Below, in pieces: positions 61,430 through 64,000 of a stretch of DNA of 64,000 nucleotides. The DNA lies in assembly GCF_022179185.1 (NCBI RefSeq), contig NZ_BPQJ01000013.1, positions 85,543 to 149,542 on the forward strand, written 5' to 3'. The DNA is from Methylobacterium frigidaeris. Lineage in GTDB: Bacteria; Pseudomonadota; Alphaproteobacteria; Rhizobiales; Beijerinckiaceae. The notes beneath the pieces were generated by a model. That model was not told the origin of the DNA, ran no database searches, and saw only the letters and a list, made by a program, of their open reading frames with translations. Positions within the stretch are counted from its first letter, which is position 1. The number at the start of each line of letters is the position of its first letter. The translations under genes were made by a program, and so were the position numbers.

Positions 61430-61551
61430 CGGGATCTCCTCCGGTGTCGACCGTTTGCGGCGTGGCCGAGCTTGTTGCCCGCCATGTATGGCTGCGACCT
61501 CGCCGGGCAGCAAGCGCAGCAGAAAGCCTATCCCGTCCGCGCCACCGCGGT

Positions 61552-63015
61552 TCAGGCGCGCAGGGCTGGCGACCGGTCCCGCAGGATCGGCGGCTGGGTG
61601 CGGTCGAAGCCCGTCGCCGCCTCGTAGGCCGCCGCGATGGCGAGGAGGTCGGCCTCGCCGTGGTTCGGGGCGATGAGCTGAATCCCCATCGGCAGCCCGC
61701 CCGGGTTGAGGCCGACCGGCAGGCTGATCACCGGGCAACCCGACATCGTCCCCGGCACCACCACCTCCATCCAGCGGTGATAGGTGTCCATCGCGCGGCC
61801 ATTGATGCTGCGCGGCCAGGTCTCGCGCGCATCGAACGGGAAGACCTGCGCGGCGGGCAGGGCCAGGACGTCGAAGCGCTCGAACAGCCCGCGCACGCAG
61901 TGGTACCAGGCGGTGCGGGTGACGCTGGCGGCGTGCACCTCGAAGGCCGAGAGCTTCTGGCCCTGCTCGACCTCCCAGACGGCCTCCGGCTTCATCAGGG
62001 CTCGCTTCTCCGGGTCGCGCCAATGGACCGCGAGGTTGGCACCGGTGATCCACTGGCGCAGAACCATCCAGGCGCGCCAGATCGCCTCCGGATCGAAGGC
62101 GGGCAGGACCGGCTCGACCGCGGCACCGTGAGCGGAGAACACCGCGAGGCCGGCTTCGCAGAGGTCGAGCACGCCGGGCTCGAACGGGAGATGGCCGCCG
62201 AAATCGCCGATCCAGCCGATGCGCAGCCCCCTCAGCTCCCGCGGCCGGGCCAAGGCGAAACCCGCCGGGTCCTGACGGATCGCGTTCGGGATGCGGGGAT
62301 CGTCGCCGGCCTGGACGGAGAGCAGCAGGCCGAGATCGGCGGTGCTGCGCGCCATCGGACCATTGACGCCGAGCTGGGGCAGGAAGACCTCGTCGGTGTG
62401 GCCCGGCACCCGGCCGGCGGCGGGGCGCAGGCCCAGCACGTTGTTCCAGGCGGCGGGGTTGCGCAGCGAGCCGCCGTGGTCGCTGCCATCGGCGAGCGGC
62501 ACCATGCGCAAAGCCAGGGCCACCGCAGCCCCGCCGCTCGAGCCGCCGCCGGCCTTCGCCGGATCGTAGGCGTTGCGCGTCACGCCGAAGACCGGGTTAG
62601 TGCTGTGCGAGCCGAGGCCGAATTCCGGCACGTTGGTCTTGCCGATCAGGATCGCGCCCGCCGCCTTGAGGCGGGCGACGTGGAGCGCGTCGGTCTCCGG
62701 CACGGTGTCGCGGAACAGGGGCGAGCCTTGCGTCGTGCGGATCCCGGCGGTGGCCGAGAGGTCCTTCACCGCGTGCGGCAGGCCGTGGAGCGGCCCGCGC
62801 GGGCCGTTCGCCGCCAAGTCCCGGTCGGCGGCCTCGGCCTCGGCGAGGAGACGATCGGGGTCGCGCAGCGAGACGATCGCGTTCACCGCCGGGTTGTGGC
62901 GGGCGATCTGGTCGAGATGGGCCTGCATCGCCTCCCGGGCCGAGACGGCCCGGTCGCGGATCGCCCGCGCGAGGTCGGTGGCACGCATCGTCACGAGATC
63001 GGAAGAAGGGGGCAT
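61552..63015 (-). CDS. Amidase-signature family amidase
   Basis: 487 residues. The Ser-cisSer-Lys triad is present: Lys84 (HAVKDLSA), Ser160 (GGGSSGGAAVA) and the nucleophile Ser183 (GSDHGGSLRNPA). The N-terminal helix with ALARAIRD-like RATDLARAIRDRAVSAREAM and the C-terminal GLPMGIQLIAPNHGEADLLA are typical. It hydrolyses an amide to acid and ammonia; the family spans GatA, indoleacetamide hydrolase and aryl or aliphatic amidases, and the sequence does not fix the substrate. No GatB/GatC genes are adjacent, so it is not the transamidase subunit. A role with the nearby cyanuric acid hydrolase is possible but unproven. Confidence 0.9.
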   Translation of the reverse strand: MPPSSDLVTMRATDLARAIRDRAVSAREAMQAHLDQIARHNPAVNAIVSLRDPDRLLAEAEAADRDLAANGPRGPLHGLPHAVKDLSATAGIRTTQGSPLFRDTVPETDALHVARLKAAGAILIGKTNVPEFGLGSHSTNPVFGVTRNAYDPAKAGGGSSGGAAVALALRMVPLADGSDHGGSLRNPAAWNNVLGLRPAAGRVPGHTDEVFLPQLGVNGPMARSTADLGLLLSVQAGDDPRIPNAIRQDPAGFALARPRELRGLRIGWIGDFGGHLPFEPGVLDLCEAGLAVFSAHGAAVEPVLPAFDPEAIWRAWMVLRQWITGANLAVHWRDPEKRALMKPEAVWEVEQGQKLSAFEVHAASVTRTAWYHCVRGLFERFDVLALPAAQVFPFDARETWPRSINGRAMDTYHRWMEVVVPGTMSGCPVISLPVGLNPGGLPMGIQLIAPNHGEADLLAIAAAYEAATGFDRTQPPILRDRSPALRA

Positions 63016-63211
63016 CGGGTCGTCCTGGAGCGGCGTTGCGCCAGCGGAGCACGGGGGAGGGGGCTCGGCAAGCGCCGCAGAGGCGGGTCTTCCGCCGCCT
63101 CGTGCATGCGTCCCGGTCGGCGCGGCCCCGTGCCACGGCGGCGATCACCGCCGCGCCGTCGCGTCACGACGGCCCGGGCCAGCCGGATGGCGACGGCGCG
63201 AGGCCGCCGCC

Positions 63212-64000
63212 TCAGTCGAGCCCGAACAGCCGCTCCAGGAAGTTCTTGTCCTCCCGGCTCGGCCCGCCGCGCTGCGGCGCCGGCGGGCGCGCCGGGGGCT
63301 GCCCACCGCCGACGAGGGTGTCGATCAGGCCACCGAGCGTCTGCGGCTCGGCCGGGCCCGCCGCCGCGACGGCGGTGCCGCTGCTGCGGCGCCAGCGGGC
63401 GGCGCCGGGCAGCGGCACCGGCTTGTCGCCACGCAGGGCCGCGGTCATGACGCGGTTCCAGATCTCGACCGGCAGGTTGCCGCCCGAGACCTTCTTCGTC
63501 GGCTCGCCGTCGTCGTTGCCGAGCCAGACGCCGGTGACGAGCGTGCCGGAGAAGCCGACCACCCAGGCATCGCGAAAATCCTGGCTGGTACCGGTCTTGC
63601 CGGCGAGGTCCCAGCCCGGGATGTCGCCCTTCTTCGCCGTGCCGCTGACGAAGACCTCGTGCATCATGGCGTTCATCATGCCGACCGCGTTGGGGTCGAT
63701 CACCCGGCCGAGGCCGCTCGGGGCGCGCTTGTAGATGCTGCGGCCGTCGACGGTCTTCACGCTGGCGATCACGTAGGGAATCACCCCCATTCCGCCATTG
63801 GCGAAGGCCGCGTAGGCGCCGACCAGCTCGAGCGGCGTGACCTCGGAGGTGCCGAGCGCGATCGAGGCGTTGGCCTGGAGCGGGGAGGTGATGCCGAGGC
63901 GCTGCGCCGTCTGCACCACCGCCTTCGGGCCGACCTCCTGGCCGAGCCGCACCGCCACGGTGTTGAGCGAGTGGGCGAGGGCGTCGCGCAGGGTCACCGG
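63212..64000 (-). CDS. Penicillin-binding protein 1A-type, C-terminal part (cut by window edge)
   Basis: 262 codons open to the right edge; the N-terminal membrane anchor, transglycosylase domain and the first transpeptidase motif lie outside. The penicillin-binding transpeptidase domain shows the SxN motif in LAHSLNTVAVRLGQEV, then ASIALGTSEVTPLELVGAYA, FANGGMGVIPYVI and the KTG triad in LAGKTGTSQDFRDAWVVGFS. GVWLGNDDGEPTKKVSGGNL follows. The C-terminal ~70 residues are a Pro/Gly/Arg-rich tail ending in KNFLERLFGLD. It crosslinks peptidoglycan in the periplasm. Confidence 0.93.
   Translation of the reverse strand, partial: PVTLRDALAHSLNTVAVRLGQEVGPKAVVQTAQRLGITSPLQANASIALGTSEVTPLELVGAYAAFANGGMGVIPYVIASVKTVDGRSIYKRAPSGLGRVIDPNAVGMMNAMMHEVFVSGTAKKGDIPGWDLAGKTGTSQDFRDAWVVGFSGTLVTGVWLGNDDGEPTKKVSGGNLPVEIWNRVMTAALRGDKPVPLPGAARWRRSSGTAVAAAGPAEPQTLGGLIDTLVGGGQPPARPPAPQRGGPSREDKNFLERLFGLD

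Noticed and set aside
58278..64000. A cyanuric acid or urea degradation operon including the amidase
   Set aside because: The amidase is on the opposite strand, separated by the cytochrome c and dehydrogenase genes, and shows no feature specific for biuret or allophanate.

Overview
The window is high-GC DNA from an alphaproteobacterial methylotroph, very probably Methylobacterium or a close relative. The strongest marker is a 324-residue malyl-CoA lyase (MclA) that reads as the serine-cycle enzyme of Methylobacterium nearly throughout. Other genes fit the same group: UvsE, OtsA beside small stress-type membrane proteins, an APS-type CysH with CysDN, and a cyanuric acid hydrolase. No rRNA, tRNA, CRISPR array or intact insertion sequence was seen. 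The two edge genes (a TetR regulator and a class A penicillin-binding protein) are cut by the window.

Layout. 1-8.4 kb: TetR end, htpG with a strong terminator, mclA alone, and a two-gene RND pump. 8.5-12.8 kb: racemase, a zone of gene remnants (hydrolase stub, IS5-type remnant, AT-richer island), an NTF2-like protein, a methyltransferase and a small hydrolase. 12.8-18.2 kb: uvsE, four small membrane/stress proteins, and divergent otsA. 18.4-20.1 kb: TetR, a 65-residue protein and an exported glutathione peroxidase. 20.1-31.8 kb: a complete sulfate assimilation locus, with cysJ-cysI and an Lrp regulator on minus and cysH-cysD-cysN/sbp-cysT-cysW-cysA on plus. 32-37.6 kb: GntR, orphan TRAP binding protein, acyl-CoA ligase and a ThDP lyase/decarboxylase, probably one catabolic module. 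37.8-38.6 kb: decayed genes. 38.9-45.3 kb: quinone-oxidoreductase-like gene with HxlR regulator, small Cys-rich protein, histidine kinase and a sugar ABC importer. 45.4-58 kb: a nine-gene same-strand array in which four glycan-type enzymes are followed by an Opp-type ABC importer and a methyltransferase-like gene. 58.3-64 kb: cyanuric acid hydrolase, a gene fragment, cytochrome c with a sorbosone-dehydrogenase-like protein, amidase and PBP1A.

Main points of interest. (1) CysN (ATP sulfurylase GTPase) and Sbp (periplasmic sulfate-binding protein) lie in one uninterrupted reading frame. (2) The cysJI and cysH promoters share a TGTTC-N8-GAAC inverted repeat. (3) The ligase plus ThDP enzyme resembles a 2-hydroxyacyl-CoA lyase pathway that would release formyl-CoA, which fits a methylotroph. 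(4) The glycan-plus-importer array is not a system I recognise. (5) Inverted pairs of GC-rich palindromes (REPIN-like) sit between genes, and one pair lies inside the coding sequence for a signal peptide.

All calls come from reading the sequence and from family knowledge. No database search was possible.
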